Assembly: GCA_944323035.1 (NCBI GenBank)
Contig: CALUQY010000010.1
Coordinates: 21,502-85,501 of the forward strand
Direction: 5' to 3'
Length of the DNA stretch: 64,000 nucleotides
Origin: Candidatus Gastranaerophilales bacterium
GTDB lineage: Bacteria > Cyanobacteriota > Vampirovibrionia > Gastranaerophilales > Gastranaerophilaceae
Below are positions 17,260-25,148 of this stretch, in pieces; the first letter of the stretch is position 1; each line of letters opens with the position of its first letter. The notes under the pieces were generated by a model. It worked only from the letters and a program-made list of their open reading frames with translations. It had not been told where the DNA came from and searched no databases. The position numbers were made by a program, and so were the translations under genes.

Positions 17260-17282
17260 ATTATTCCATGTATTGCTATAAT
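17254..17282 (+). promoter_or_regulatory. leaderless promoter of immunity-like gene B2
   Basis: TTTACT (17254-17259), 17 bp, TATAAT (17277-17282), 6 bp, ATG (17289). Confidence 0.78.
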
Positions 17283-17288
17283 AGAACC

Positions 17289-17618
17289 ATGAAAATTATT
17301 CTTTTAATCTTTGCACTGATTATTGAAATTATTACCTTGATTGTATGGGCTACTTTTTCAACTAATCTTTACTTCGTTTTTTTTGTTATAGAATTCCCCG
17401 AAGGGGGACTCCATGATGGTATAGTTCTTCTTATATGGTTTATTTCTACCTTTATTTACCTAATCACCAATCTTTCTTTAATAATAAGCATTATAGCAAC
17501 AATAAATCTTCTTAGGAAAAAATCTCTATCGTTGTTAGAAAAATTTTCTCTTTTTATTGCGTCTTTTCCTATTCTTTTATTTATTAAACTTATTGTTTAT
17601 GTGATACGCTATCAATAA
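17289..17618 (+). CDS. small multi-TM protein, candidate immunity protein type B (copy 2)
   Basis: 109 residues, near-identical to 13243-13569 for about 90 residues, then a different C-terminus (FPILLFIKLIVYVIRYQ). The two genes are in opposite orientation about 3.7 kb apart, forming a long inverted repeat. The ATG at 17289 is set by the promoter. It is convergent with orphan tip B, overlapping it by 29 bp. Confidence 0.75.
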   Translation: MKIILLIFALIIEIITLIVWATFSTNLYFVFFVIEFPEGGLHDGIVLLIWFISTFIYLITNLSLIISIIATINLLRKKSLSLLEKFSLFIASFPILLFIKLIVYVIRYQ

Positions 17619-17736
17619 ACCAATCTAACCATTCATCTTTGTAAATAACAATAATGTTGATTGTATAAAAATTTCTAAAGAGTCCATGTTCTTGTACATT
17701 ACGCGCCCACTCTACTTTCCAGTCCGGATTGTTGTA
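17590..17736 (-). pseudogene. orphan toxin tip, type B, without start codon
   Basis: Minus-strand frame YNNPDWKVEWARNVQEHGL, FRNFYTINIIVIYKDEW, LDWFIDSVSHKQ, stop. It is close to the end of the left toxin copy (LFRNFYTINIIVIPKNEWLDWFI). It starts at palindrome P5 with no start codon. Confidence 0.8.
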
Positions 17737-17738
17737 TA

Positions 17739-17780
17739 AGTAAATAGTGCGGGGATTACTCCCCGCAAGAACTATTTACT
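17739..17780. repeat. island palindrome P5
   Basis: AGTAAATAGTGCGGGGA / TCCCCGCAagaACTATTTACT. It contains the -35 box of the next immunity-like gene. Confidence 0.8.
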
Positions 17781-17803
17781 ATTATCCCATATACCAGTAT
17801 AAT
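17775..17803 (+). promoter_or_regulatory. leaderless promoter of immunity-like gene A2
   Basis: TTTACT (17775-17780), 17 bp, TATAAT (17798-17803), 6 bp, ATG (17810). Confidence 0.78.
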
Positions 17804-17809
17804 TGGACT

Positions 17810-18142
17810 ATGAAAAAGTTTTTTTTAAGTGTTGCGTTAATTACTGAAATTGGCTTCCTGATTTTATGGTTGACCGGAATGTTGATTATTTTTATCATCG
17901 CACTTAGTATTTTACCTTTACCAATTGAATACTCTATGGATTCTAATTTTAGATTTCTAAAAAAATGTATATATCATTTACACATTACAAGTATTTATGT
18001 GGGTGCAATTTTTCTCCATTCCATATCCATAATTGCTTGCCGAAAACTGCTAAAAAACAAACCTATTTCCAATTTATTAAAAATCTTTCTTGTTCTTAGT
18101 ATTTTACCAATGCTTTATTGCCTCTATGTACTTTTTAATTAG
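17810..18142 (+). CDS. small multi-TM protein, candidate immunity protein type A (copy 2), partner of intact toxin
   Basis: 110 residues; start fixed by the promoter. It has hydrophobic segments at both ends and a central polar loop (LPIEYSMDSNFRFLKKCIYH) that differs from copy 1. It is convergent with the intact toxin-like gene, and their 3' ends overlap by 8 bp. It is thus the presumed cognate immunity protein of the only complete toxin here. Confidence 0.75.
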   Translation: MKKFFLSVALITEIGFLILWLTGMLIIFIIALSILPLPIEYSMDSNFRFLKKCIYHLHITSIYVGAIFLHSISIIACRKLLKNKPISNLLKIFLVLSILPMLYCLYVLFN

Positions 18143-19577
18143 GCTTATCAATACTTTGTAACCATTGATCTTTAGGAACAACAACGATTGTTATAGAATA
18201 AAAACAGGTTATTAAATTATGTTCTTGTACATTACGCGCCCACTCTATCATCCAATTTTCATTTGGATTAAAGTCATAAGTATCCAGTACGAATGATACA
18301 ATATCACCATTTTTATTAATATATGTGTCTATTATATCCGCATACCCAAGAGTCAAGCCTAAGTTATTTTTCCAATCAGTATAAACTACACTGCCAGATA
18401 CGACCTTTCCATGTAATAATTCATTAAGATGAGCTTTAATAAAATCATGAAATTCAGGACTTGCAGCTATTTCTTGCGAGAGGGCGCTATCTGGGCGTAT
18501 TATCAAACCTTTTGCATCGTTTACATATAACTGTTGACGTACCTTTGCACGTACTGTATCCTTAAAATCAAATGGTAATTGAGAGATACTTTCTACTATA
18601 CTTCCGTTCTGTTCAAGATATTTTTTATAACCATTAACATCTTCAGTTGCAATTTTCCAAAATTGATTAGCATCCGGAGCATTTTTCCCTACAATATCCA
18701 TACCAAATCCAATAGCCAGTTTCTGAGCCTCCGGGGATTCTTTTCCAATGTTTCTTAAAACATAATCCCAATCTTGAGGCGGAGTAAGTGGTTGCGGCAT
18801 AGGATAGTCCGTAGCGTCCGGAATGGTTGGTTGTAACTGAGTTTTTGACCATTCCTGCGTTAGATTTTTCATGCCCTCTTCCTGTATTGTCTGGTAATTT
18901 TGCAATTCGTTTGCCACTCCGTCATAATCTTTTTGCTGCAAGGCATATTCTACACGGTTTAGTATGTGATTGATTTGCTTATTATGTTCGCGTTGTTTTA
19001 AATAGCTTTGATACAACTGTTCATAAACACGTTGATCTTTTGTGTTCGTTAGTTTATCAAGGGTTGAGGTTTCCAATTCTTTTGACTTTGTATAACCCTG
19101 ACGCAATTCTCCTACTGTATCACCAAGCTTAGGCATTAAATAATAGAAATCTACGCTGTTATCAAAATTCTTTATTGCGTCTTTTATAGATTTTGCAATC
19201 TGAATCCCTTGCAGTGCTAATTGACCGCCCACCTGTACAATTAAGCCGATTGCTTGAATCGCTTCGCCGGCAGGGCCTAATACATCGCCTATCCCGCCGG
19301 CAGGAACATTCATTGATATTCCGCCGTCTAAAACTAAATTCTGTTTATGCGGGGTTTCAAAAGGGCCTTTCAATAAATCCCAGATTCCGAGCCATTCTAA
19401 TATCGTAGTGTTAAACGGTGTTGTTGGCTCTTTCCCTGCTATTCCTCCATTCGGGTTTACAGTTTCATCATTGTACGGAACTATCGGGGTGCCTATTCCG
19501 CCGCCGCGGTAGTGCTCTCTTACTTCGGTTCCGTCACGTTTTGTGTAAGCATTTACATGTACTAATTTTTCTGACAT
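18135..19577 (-). CDS. intact polymorphic-toxin-like protein, 480 aa
   Basis: The ATG at 19577 has AAAGGAG at ideal spacing. Regions: a polar start with AYTKRDGTEVREHYRGGG, a motif type seen at the ends of many secreted and phage proteins; a Gly/hydrophobic segment (about residues 100-150, ISMNVPAGGIGDVLGPAG); a coiled coil (about 160-245); and a C-terminal domain from residue 261, after DYPMP, where similarity to the left copy drops suddenly. The last 40 residues (from EWARNVQEH) recur as orphan tips. Constant stem plus swapped C-terminus, adjacent small membrane protein and silent tips are hallmarks of polymorphic toxin loci; the toxic activity itself is not recognisable. No signal peptide, so an export route is unknown. 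Confidence 0.75.
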   Translation of the reverse strand: MSEKLVHVNAYTKRDGTEVREHYRGGGIGTPIVPYNDETVNPNGGIAGKEPTTPFNTTILEWLGIWDLLKGPFETPHKQNLVLDGGISMNVPAGGIGDVLGPAGEAIQAIGLIVQVGGQLALQGIQIAKSIKDAIKNFDNSVDFYYLMPKLGDTVGELRQGYTKSKELETSTLDKLTNTKDQRVYEQLYQSYLKQREHNKQINHILNRVEYALQQKDYDGVANELQNYQTIQEEGMKNLTQEWSKTQLQPTIPDATDYPMPQPLTPPQDWDYVLRNIGKESPEAQKLAIGFGMDIVGKNAPDANQFWKIATEDVNGYKKYLEQNGSIVESISQLPFDFKDTVRAKVRQQLYVNDAKGLIIRPDSALSQEIAASPEFHDFIKAHLNELLHGKVVSGSVVYTDWKNNLGLTLGYADIIDTYINKNGDIVSFVLDTYDFNPNENWMIEWARNVQEHNLITCFYSITIVVVPKDQWLQSIDKPN

Positions 19578-19619
19578 AATATTCTCCTTTTTTATTTGCA
19601 TAACAAGATATAACAGGTT

Positions 19620-19800
19620 TCGCCGCCTGTATGGCAAACGAGGGGGGTAACAGTGGCCAGTGTCAAATTGATTATGACAGATTTCGCAGCATTGTAAAGT
19701 CCCCAATTTTGGCGACACATTTTTGGCTACACAGTTTCGGGGACAAAAACGCATACAAATTATGGCTCCGGCTGAGCCAGGTGCGAAACTTTCCCGGATA
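19620..19800. other. degenerate repeat remnant between toxin and small gene
   Basis: gctccggctgagcc and gaaactttcccgg (19771-19797) match modules of family A; gtccccaa...gtttcggggac forms a loose inverted pair at about 19699-19743. It looks like a decayed, partly deleted family A copy. Confidence 0.5.
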
Positions 19801-19942
19801 CTCTTGCCTGCATATCCCGTGCAACTCTAATGCATTCTACCATTACATGTAAATTAACAATTTCGTCGCCAAACTTGTACAATGTTTCAGAAATCACAGC
19901 AAGGCTTCCGTCAATCTGATCGTCAAAATATTTTTTATCCAT
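19760..19942 (-). CDS. small hypothetical protein, 60 aa, repeat-derived C-terminus
   Basis: The ATG at 19942 follows GGAG at 6 nt. The first 45 residues (MDKKYFDDQIDGSLAVI...) look genuine and helical; the last ones (VSGKVSHLAQPEP) are encoded by the family A remnant, the same kind of tail as in the HTH protein at 52736. Divergent from the XRE gene; function unknown. Confidence 0.6.
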   Translation of the reverse strand: MDKKYFDDQIDGSLAVISETLYKFGDEIVNLHVMVECIRVARDMQARVSGKVSHLAQPEP

Positions 19943-20002
19943 AGTCACTCCTGTTCTCTTGATATTTTCCAAGTTTATTTGTATATATACAACCTAACAT
20001 GG

Positions 20003-20031
20003 TTGATGTTGATTTGTCAATATCTTATAAT
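20003..20031 (+). promoter_or_regulatory. promoter of XRE gene
   Basis: TTGATG (20003-20008), 17 bp, TATAAT (20026-20031), only 9 bp before the ATG at 20041: a leaderless or near-leaderless transcript. Confidence 0.65.
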
Positions 20032-20040
20032 GGACAACAT

Positions 20041-20259
20041 ATGAAAAATGAAACTTTACTAAAAATTGCACATATAATCAAATATGCCCGTGATAAAAAG
20101 GGGCTAACCCAAGAGCAATTAGCTGAAATGGTGGGTTTAAGCAAAAACAGTATTGCATCTATAGAAAGTGGACAGGTCAACCTTAAAATACTAAACTATT
20201 ATAACATTTGCAAAGCGTTGGACATCGACATGGGTGTTTTGAATAACTTTCAACTCTAA
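20041..20259 (+). CDS. XRE-family HTH regulator, 72 aa
   Basis: Single Cro/C1 HTH domain: KKGLTQEQLAEMVGLSKNSI covers helices 2 and 3. The start at 20041 is chosen because the promoter lies just upstream; an in-frame ATG at 19999 would lie inside that promoter. It borders the toxin island and could control it, or clpB downstream; no operator is assigned. Confidence 0.85.
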   Translation: MKNETLLKIAHIIKYARDKKGLTQEQLAEMVGLSKNSIASIESGQVNLKILNYYNICKALDIDMGVLNNFQL

Positions 20260-20330
20260 TCGTTAAATAATCATTAATTATTTCTGATTTCCTAATTTTT
20301 ATCGTTAAAATGATATCAGAGGAAAATATT

Positions 20331-22940
20331 ATGTTAAACTTAGAAAAATTTACTAATCTTTCAAACGAAATTATTGCCGGTGCTCTCAACTTTTCAGCAC
20401 AGTATAAAAATTCGGAAATTCAGCCCGAACATATTTTACTCGCGTGCGTGAAGGATGACGGCATGGCTAAGGATTATATGAACGAGTTGAAACTACTCAA
20501 TCAGGATTTCATCAACGATTTAATCAGTACAATCAAAACTTTTCCGACAGTCAGTATGGTCAACACCTCGCAGTTAATTTTATCAAAAGATTCCTTCCAA
20601 ATTCTGGAAAAAGCACAGGAACTTGCGCAGGATTTCAAGGACGAATATGTCGGAATTGATATGATTTTACTTGCGATGACAAAGATTGAAGGCACAAATG
20701 TTTATAATCTTTTAAAGCGTTTCAGGGTCAGCGAAAGCACAGTCCTGAATGTTATGAAAAAAATAAGAGGTAATCAAAAAGTGGATAATAAAAATGCAGA
20801 AGAAAATTTAAAAGCTTTAGAAAAGTATTCTACCGATTTAACGGCGCTTGCCCGCAAGGGTAAACTTGACCCTGTTATCGGCAGAGATGAAGAAATAAGA
20901 AGAATTGTACAGGTTCTGAACCGGCGTACCAAAAACAACCCTGTTCTAATCGGCGAGCCGGGGGTTGGTAAAACCGCGATTATTGAAGGTTTAGCACAAA
21001 GAATTGTGAGAGGCGATGTGCCGGAAAGCCTTAAAAACGTAAAACTTGTATCACTCGACCTTGGCGCGCTGGTTGCAGGTGCAAAATATAAAGGTGAGTT
21101 TGAAGAACGTTTGAAGGCTGTATTGAAAGAAGTCGAAAACTCCAACGGCGAAATCGTCATGTTTATTGATGAACTTCACATGGTAGTCGGTGCCGGTGCC
21201 TCGGAAGGTGCAATGGATGCCGGAAACCTTTTAAAACCAATGCTTGCCCGCGGTGTTTTGAGGACAATCGGTGCAACAACCGTCAATGAATACAGAAAAT
21301 ATATTGAAAAAGACCCCGCTCTTGAACGCCGGTTCCAGCCGATTATGGTTAACGAGCCGTCAATTGAAGATACAATAAGTATCCTGAGAGGCCTGAAAGA
21401 AAAATACGAAGTTCACCACGGAGTCAGAATCCTCGACAGCGCCCTGATTGAAGCAGTAAAACTTTCTGACCGCTACATCACAGACAGATTTCTGCCGGAC
21501 AAGGCAATCGACCTGATTGATGAAGCCGCATCTTCACTGCGTATTCAAATCGACTCCATGCCGGAAGAAATTGATACCCTTTCGCGTCAGAAAATTCAGC
21601 TCGAAATTGAACGCGAAGCCCTGAAAAAGGAAGATGACAACGAAGAAACCACTGCAAAAATTAACGAAATTTCTTCACAAATCACCGAACTTACAGGCAA
21701 AATCGACGTTCTGAAAAAACAATGGGAAGCCGAAAAAGCTTCTATCACAGGTGAAGCAGGTATCAAAGAGGAAATTGAAAAAACAAAACAAAAAATCGAA
21801 GAGGCTGAGCGCAACACCGATCTTCAAACCGCAGCTGAACTCAAATACGGTAAACTTCTTGAACTGCAAAAACAATTAACCGCAATTCAGGGCAAAGAAA
21901 AAGTTTCCAACCGTCTTTTGAAGGAAGAAATCACGGATGAAGATATCGCAAACGTTGTCAGCAAGTGGACGGGAATTCCGGTCAACAAACTTGTTGAAAG
22001 CGAAAAACAAAAACTTATCAACATGGAAGAAATTCTCCACAAACGTTTGATAGGTCAGGAAGAAGCGGTTCAAACGGTATCTGACGCAATCCGCCGCGCC
22101 CGTTCCGGTTTAAAAGACCCTAAACGTCCGATAGGTACGTTCCTGTTCCTCGGGCCGACAGGTGTAGGTAAAACCGAACTTGCAAAAGCGCTTGCAGAAT
22201 TTATGTTCAACGATGAGGACGCTCTTATCAGAATTGATATGTCCGAATATATGGAAAAACATAACGTTGCACGTCTGGTCGGGGCGCCTCCGGGATACGT
22301 AGGTTACGAAGAAGGCGGCCAACTGACAGAAGCCGTCAGAAGAAAACCTTATTCCGTTGTACTTTTTGACGAAATCGAAAAGGCGCATCCGGATGTTTTC
22401 AACATAATGCTTCAAATCTTTGATGACGGACGTTTGACGGATAGCAAAGGCAGAACCGTTGACTTTAAAAACACCCTCATCATCATGACAAGCAACATCG
22501 GCAGCGATATTATTCTTGAAAGCACGGTTAACTCCATGATTTCACCGGAAGAATTCGACAAAACAAAAGAAGAAATTCTTGAACTGCTGAAAACCCGTTT
22601 CAAACCGGAATTTCTGAACAGAATTGATGAAACGATTTTCTTCAAAGCACTTACGCTTCAACAATTGTCAAAAATTGTCGATATCCAAATGGAATACCTG
22701 CGCAAACGTCTTGCAGAACAGGAAATCGACCTGCTGATAACGGAAGATGCCCGAGAATTCCTTGCACACCGCGGATTTAATCCGATTTACGGTGCAAGAC
22801 CGCTCAAACGGACAATCCGTCAGCTTGTTGAAAACCCTCTTTCTAAATTGTTATTATCGCAAAACTTCCTTAAAGGCGATGAGATAGTAATAGACGTTGA
22901 CAACGACGAAATAACATTCAATAAGACACACAAGAAATAA
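20331..22940 (+). CDS. clpB: ClpB disaggregase
   Basis: AAA+ unfoldase that works with DnaK to rescue aggregated proteins in the cytoplasm. 869 residues: Clp N-domain (1-145), NBD1 with Walker [11 protein letters not shown] and Walker B MFIDELHM, a coiled-coil middle domain (about 400-525), and NBD2 with [14 protein letters not shown] and [15 protein letters not shown]. The M-domain and lack of a ClpP-binding IGF/LGF loop favour ClpB over ClpA/ClpC. The ATG at 20331 has AGAGGA in front; the ATG at 20310 does not. Terminator follows. No CIRCE-type inverted repeat was noticed upstream. Confidence 0.95.
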   Translation: MLNLEKFTNLSNEIIAGALNFSAQYKNSEIQPEHILLACVKDDGMAKDYMNELKLLNQDFINDLISTIKTFPTVSMVNTSQLILSKDSFQILEKAQELAQDFKDEYVGIDMILLAMTKIEGTNVYNLLKRFRVSESTVLNVMKKIRGNQKVDNKNAEENLKALEKYSTDLTALARKGKLDPVIGRDEEIRRIVQVLNRRTKNNPVLIGEPGVGKTAIIEGLAQRIVRGDVPESLKNVKLVSLDLGALVAGAKYKGEFEERLKAVLKEVENSNGEIVMFIDELHMVVGAGASEGAMDAGNLLKPMLARGVLRTIGATTVNEYRKYIEKDPALERRFQPIMVNEPSIEDTISILRGLKEKYEVHHGVRILDSALIEAVKLSDRYITDRFLPDKAIDLIDEAASSLRIQIDSMPEEIDTLSRQKIQLEIEREALKKEDDNEETTAKINEISSQITELTGKIDVLKKQWEAEKASITGEAGIKEEIEKTKQKIEEAERNTDLQTAAELKYGKLLELQKQLTAIQGKEKVSNRLLKEEITDEDIANVVSKWTGIPVNKLVESEKQKLINMEEILHKRLIGQEEAVQTVSDAIRRARSGLKDPKRPIGTFLFLGPTGVGKTELAKALAEFMFNDEDALIRIDMSEYMEKHNVARLVGAPPGYVGYEEGGQLTEAVRRKPYSVVLFDEIEKAHPDVFNIMLQIFDDGRLTDSKGRTVDFKNTLIIMTSNIGSDIILESTVNSMISPEEFDKTKEEILELLKTRFKPEFLNRIDETIFFKALTLQQLSKIVDIQMEYLRKRLAEQEIDLLITEDAREFLAHRGFNPIYGARPLKRTIRQLVENPLSKLLLSQNFLKGDEIVIDVDNDEITFNKTHKK

Positions 22941-22944
22941 TCTA

Positions 22945-22970
22945 AAATGCGCTCCAAAAGGGGCGCATTT
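22945..22970 (+). terminator. rho-independent terminator of clpB
   Basis: AAATGCGC and GCGCATTT form an 8-bp stem directly after the stop, followed by a short T-rich tail. Confidence 0.75.
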
Positions 22971-23010
22971 TATTAGGTATAGCAAAAAGATATTTTATAT
23001 GTTATAATAT

Positions 23011-23075
23011 AATAAAGCAGTTCTTTGCCGCCTGCCCGGCAAACGCGGTTTGCCAACCAGCGGCTGCGCTGTCTA
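23011..23075. repeat. family A repeat, copy 5 (65 bp, one end missing)
   Basis: It has the aataaagcagttct end and a gcggctgcgctgtcta module like copy 3, but lacks the tgtccgag end. Confidence 0.75.
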
Positions 23076-23092
23076 TACCAAAAGAGGATATT

Positions 23093-23719
23093 ATGTTTTT
23101 TCAAAGACGATGCAAAATAACTTTCATAGCCCACGGGGCAACGATATATTCGGACGAATACCGTTTTTCTAACTGCGAAAATTACCCGCCTCTGACCGAA
23201 GCCGGTGAAGAAGAGATAGAAAAAATTTGTCAGTTTTTAATAAAACGTTCGGTTAAAAACGACAAAATTTACTCTTCCTGCGGAACAAGAGCGGTTGAGA
23301 GCGCGGAAATTATCGCAAAAATTTATAAAACAAATGTTGAAATTCTGGACGATTTAAAACCGCGGCTTTGCGGCAACTGGAATAACATGACACTTAACCA
23401 GCTTATGAAGCAACAACCGGATAATCTGTTAAAACTTATTGAGCATCCGGATGAACGCGTCTGCGAAAATTCCGAATCTTTGAAAGAATTTGTAGAGCGC
23501 GTAGGCAAAAGTATTGATAAAATTATCAAGGAAAACATGGGTAACCGCATAATCATAGTGACGTATCCTGACGTAATTCAGGCGGCTATTATTGCTGCGC
23601 TCAAACTTCCGGAAGATAAACTTTGCAACTTCTTTATCAAGACCGGCAGCGCAACGCAAATCAGCTACTACGAAACATTGAACTCCCTGAAATACTGCGG
23701 TTACGTTCCGATTTATTAA
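23093..23719 (+). CDS. histidine-phosphatase-superfamily protein, probably inactive
   Basis: 208 residues with the phosphoglycerate-mutase fold order: ITFIAHGATIY at the N-terminus, LTEAGEEE, KIYSSCGTRAVESAE and IIIVTYPDVIQAAI near the end. Active members have RHG and a second His in a VSHG-type motif. Here Arg is Ala, and the second His is replaced by Tyr-Pro, so the phosphate pocket is disrupted. A pseudoenzyme with a binding role is likely. The ATG at 23093 follows AGAGGATATT. It stands alone between clpB and the small genes. Confidence 0.8.
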   Translation: MFFQRRCKITFIAHGATIYSDEYRFSNCENYPPLTEAGEEEIEKICQFLIKRSVKNDKIYSSCGTRAVESAEIIAKIYKTNVEILDDLKPRLCGNWNNMTLNQLMKQQPDNLLKLIEHPDERVCENSESLKEFVERVGKSIDKIIKENMGNRIIIVTYPDVIQAAIIAALKLPEDKLCNFFIKTGSATQISYYETLNSLKYCGYVPIY

Positions 23720-23840
23720 CCTGCGGTTTTGCCGTTTTTACAAAATTTATCATTTTTATTACTAATTGTTACGAAATTTTCAAAAACTGAAATTCTGACT
23801 CTCACAAATTGTTATTATTTATAAGAGAGAGAATACATAT

Positions 23841-24146
23841 ATGATTTCAGCAGTAGACAACAATCAGAACAAATACTACGAGCGTGTCGGAGCTGTGAAT
23901 ATGCAAACCTCGCGCGGGTATCCGCCTGAATTCTATCAGGATTTGATGAAAAAAACCAGCGCACAGGACAGCTTCACACGGCAGGACGACATGCCGGTCA
24001 GAGGTAATTTCGGCAATCTTTTGACCTACGGACGCAGCAGCACAAAAAACCCTTTTGCGCAAACTACTGACGCAAAAGAGTTCAATTTAATGCACCCTGA
24101 TGTCAGAAGCGACGAAAGAGCGCAGATAATGGATTTGATGGCGTAA
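23841..24146 (+). CDS. hypothetical protein, 101 aa
   Basis: Starts MISAVDNNQNKYYERV after GAGAGAG; polar, low complexity, no signal peptide, ending in a short helix (DERAQIMDLMA). It is convergent with the next gene, with a 2-bp gap. Both share the Asn/Pro/Gly-rich style of lineage-specific proteins. Function unknown. Confidence 0.7.
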   Translation: MISAVDNNQNKYYERVGAVNMQTSRGYPPEFYQDLMKKTSAQDSFTRQDDMPVRGNFGNLLTYGRSSTKNPFAQTTDAKEFNLMHPDVRSDERAQIMDLMA

Positions 24147-24148
24147 TC

Positions 24149-24463
24149 TTACGCCGCACAATAAAGTCCTTTTCCCCTAAAATCGCTGTCATCATAATAT
24201 GCGCGGCTTTCCGGCATATTTGCTGACGGCCCGTTTGCACCTGCGTATGCAAATGTATCTTTGACAAAGTTTTTGTCATAAGCTTCAGTCAACAATTCTT
24301 TTTCTGTCGGCTGCTTAGCCGGACGGGTTGTGTAACCGAAAGGTTTTTGACCTTCCTGCGGACGCTCAACCGGTGTTGATGTGCCGCGGAACGGAACCTG
24401 ACCTATCGGTGCTGACTGGTATGCAAATGGATTAAATTTTACTGAATAATCTTCGTTTGCCAT
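24149..24463 (-). CDS. hypothetical protein, 104 aa
   Basis: Starts MANEDYSVKFNPFAYQ; Pro/Gly/Tyr-rich, no signal peptide or membrane segment, ends in GLYCAA. Probably disordered. It has no recognised family and only weak ribosome-site support. Confidence 0.65.
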   Translation of the reverse strand: MANEDYSVKFNPFAYQSAPIGQVPFRGTSTPVERPQEGQKPFGYTTRPAKQPTEKELLTEAYDKNFVKDTFAYAGANGPSANMPESRAYYDDSDFRGKGLYCAA

Positions 24464-24553
24464 AACAACTTATCCCAAAATAATTCCCTATATTATTATA
24501 AAGAAAATTCGGGTTTAAAAATTGTCTTTTTTGGCTGCAAAGATTAAGAAATG

Positions 24554-24733
24554 TTAACCGCAAAAAATATTTTTCAGATGTTCGCGGTTTTTGTACATCA
24601 GGTTAACCGGCGGAGCATAGCTATAATCAGTAAAAATTCTGTTTAAATTTTCCGTCAAATCATTCTTTTCTTCAAAGCCGCATAACCCGATAATACTGTT
24701 ATCATTTGTAAACAGATTTTTGAGAAATTCCAT
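24554..24733 (-). CDS. hypothetical protein, 59 aa
   Basis: The ATG at 24733 follows GGAGGT. The product begins MEFLKNLFTNDNSIIGLCGF, is soluble and unrecognised. It is divergent from the DUF1858 gene, sharing a short promoter region (24734-24805). Confidence 0.65.
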   Translation of the reverse strand: MEFLKNLFTNDNSIIGLCGFEEKNDLTENLNRIFTDYSYAPPVNLMYKNREHLKNIFCG

Positions 24734-24805
24734 ACTACCTCCAACTTTATTGTATAATATACTTAATGACAGACGTGAAAAAGTCATAAAATGGAGGGAA
24801 TAAAT

Positions 24806-25006
24806 ATGGGTAAAATTTCAAAAGATATGAACATAATGGATATCGTTAATCAGTGTCCGCAAAGCGTAGAAGTATTCAGAAAATACGGTTTAGGCTGTAT
24901 CGGATGCGCTGCAGCACACTTTGAAAACCTTGAAGCTGGCGCAAAAGTTCACGGCTTTGACGCTGACGCTATGGTTGAAGAAATTAATGCGTTAGCCGGT
25001 GTGTAG
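24806..25006 (+). CDS. DUF1858-domain protein, 66 aa
   Basis: The family motif VFRKYGLGCIGCAAAHFEN with two cysteines, preceded by a conserved MDIVNQCPQSVEVF helix, identifies the small redox-associated DUF1858 (often next to hybrid-cluster or iron-sulfur proteins in anaerobes). The ATG at 24806 has GGAGGG upstream. The cysteines may bind a metal or form a disulfide; not shown here. Confidence 0.85.
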   Translation: MGKISKDMNIMDIVNQCPQSVEVFRKYGLGCIGCAAAHFENLEAGAKVHGFDADAMVEEINALAGV

Positions 25007-25148
25007 CACCGGGGTCGTCACGCTCTCGCGTGCCGAACAGGGTGCGAAACATTACGATGCCGCCGTTGCGACCGTAATGCAATGAAGGGAGCGTACAAAT
25101 CTGCCAACAGTAAAACTGTTGAGCTAAGATTTGTCAGGCGGGTTTTGG
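25007..25148. other. intergenic region with repeat-like hairpins
   Basis: AACAGTaaaACTGTT is enclosed by AAATCT/AGATTT (about 25098-25133), and gatttgtcaggcggg matches a module of family A copies 7 and 10. No gene seen. Confidence 0.45.

Noticed and set aside
13599..17780. Integron cassette array
   Set aside because: The palindromes between small genes look attC-like, but there is no integrase in the window, cassettes are in both orientations and the palindromes carry promoter boxes. Kept only as one explanation to test.
18135..19577. Phage tail or head protein
   Set aside because: The N-terminal KRDGTEVREHYR motif occurs in phage proteins too, but no phage genes surround it, and the duplicated C-termini with partner membrane genes argue for a toxin-like role.
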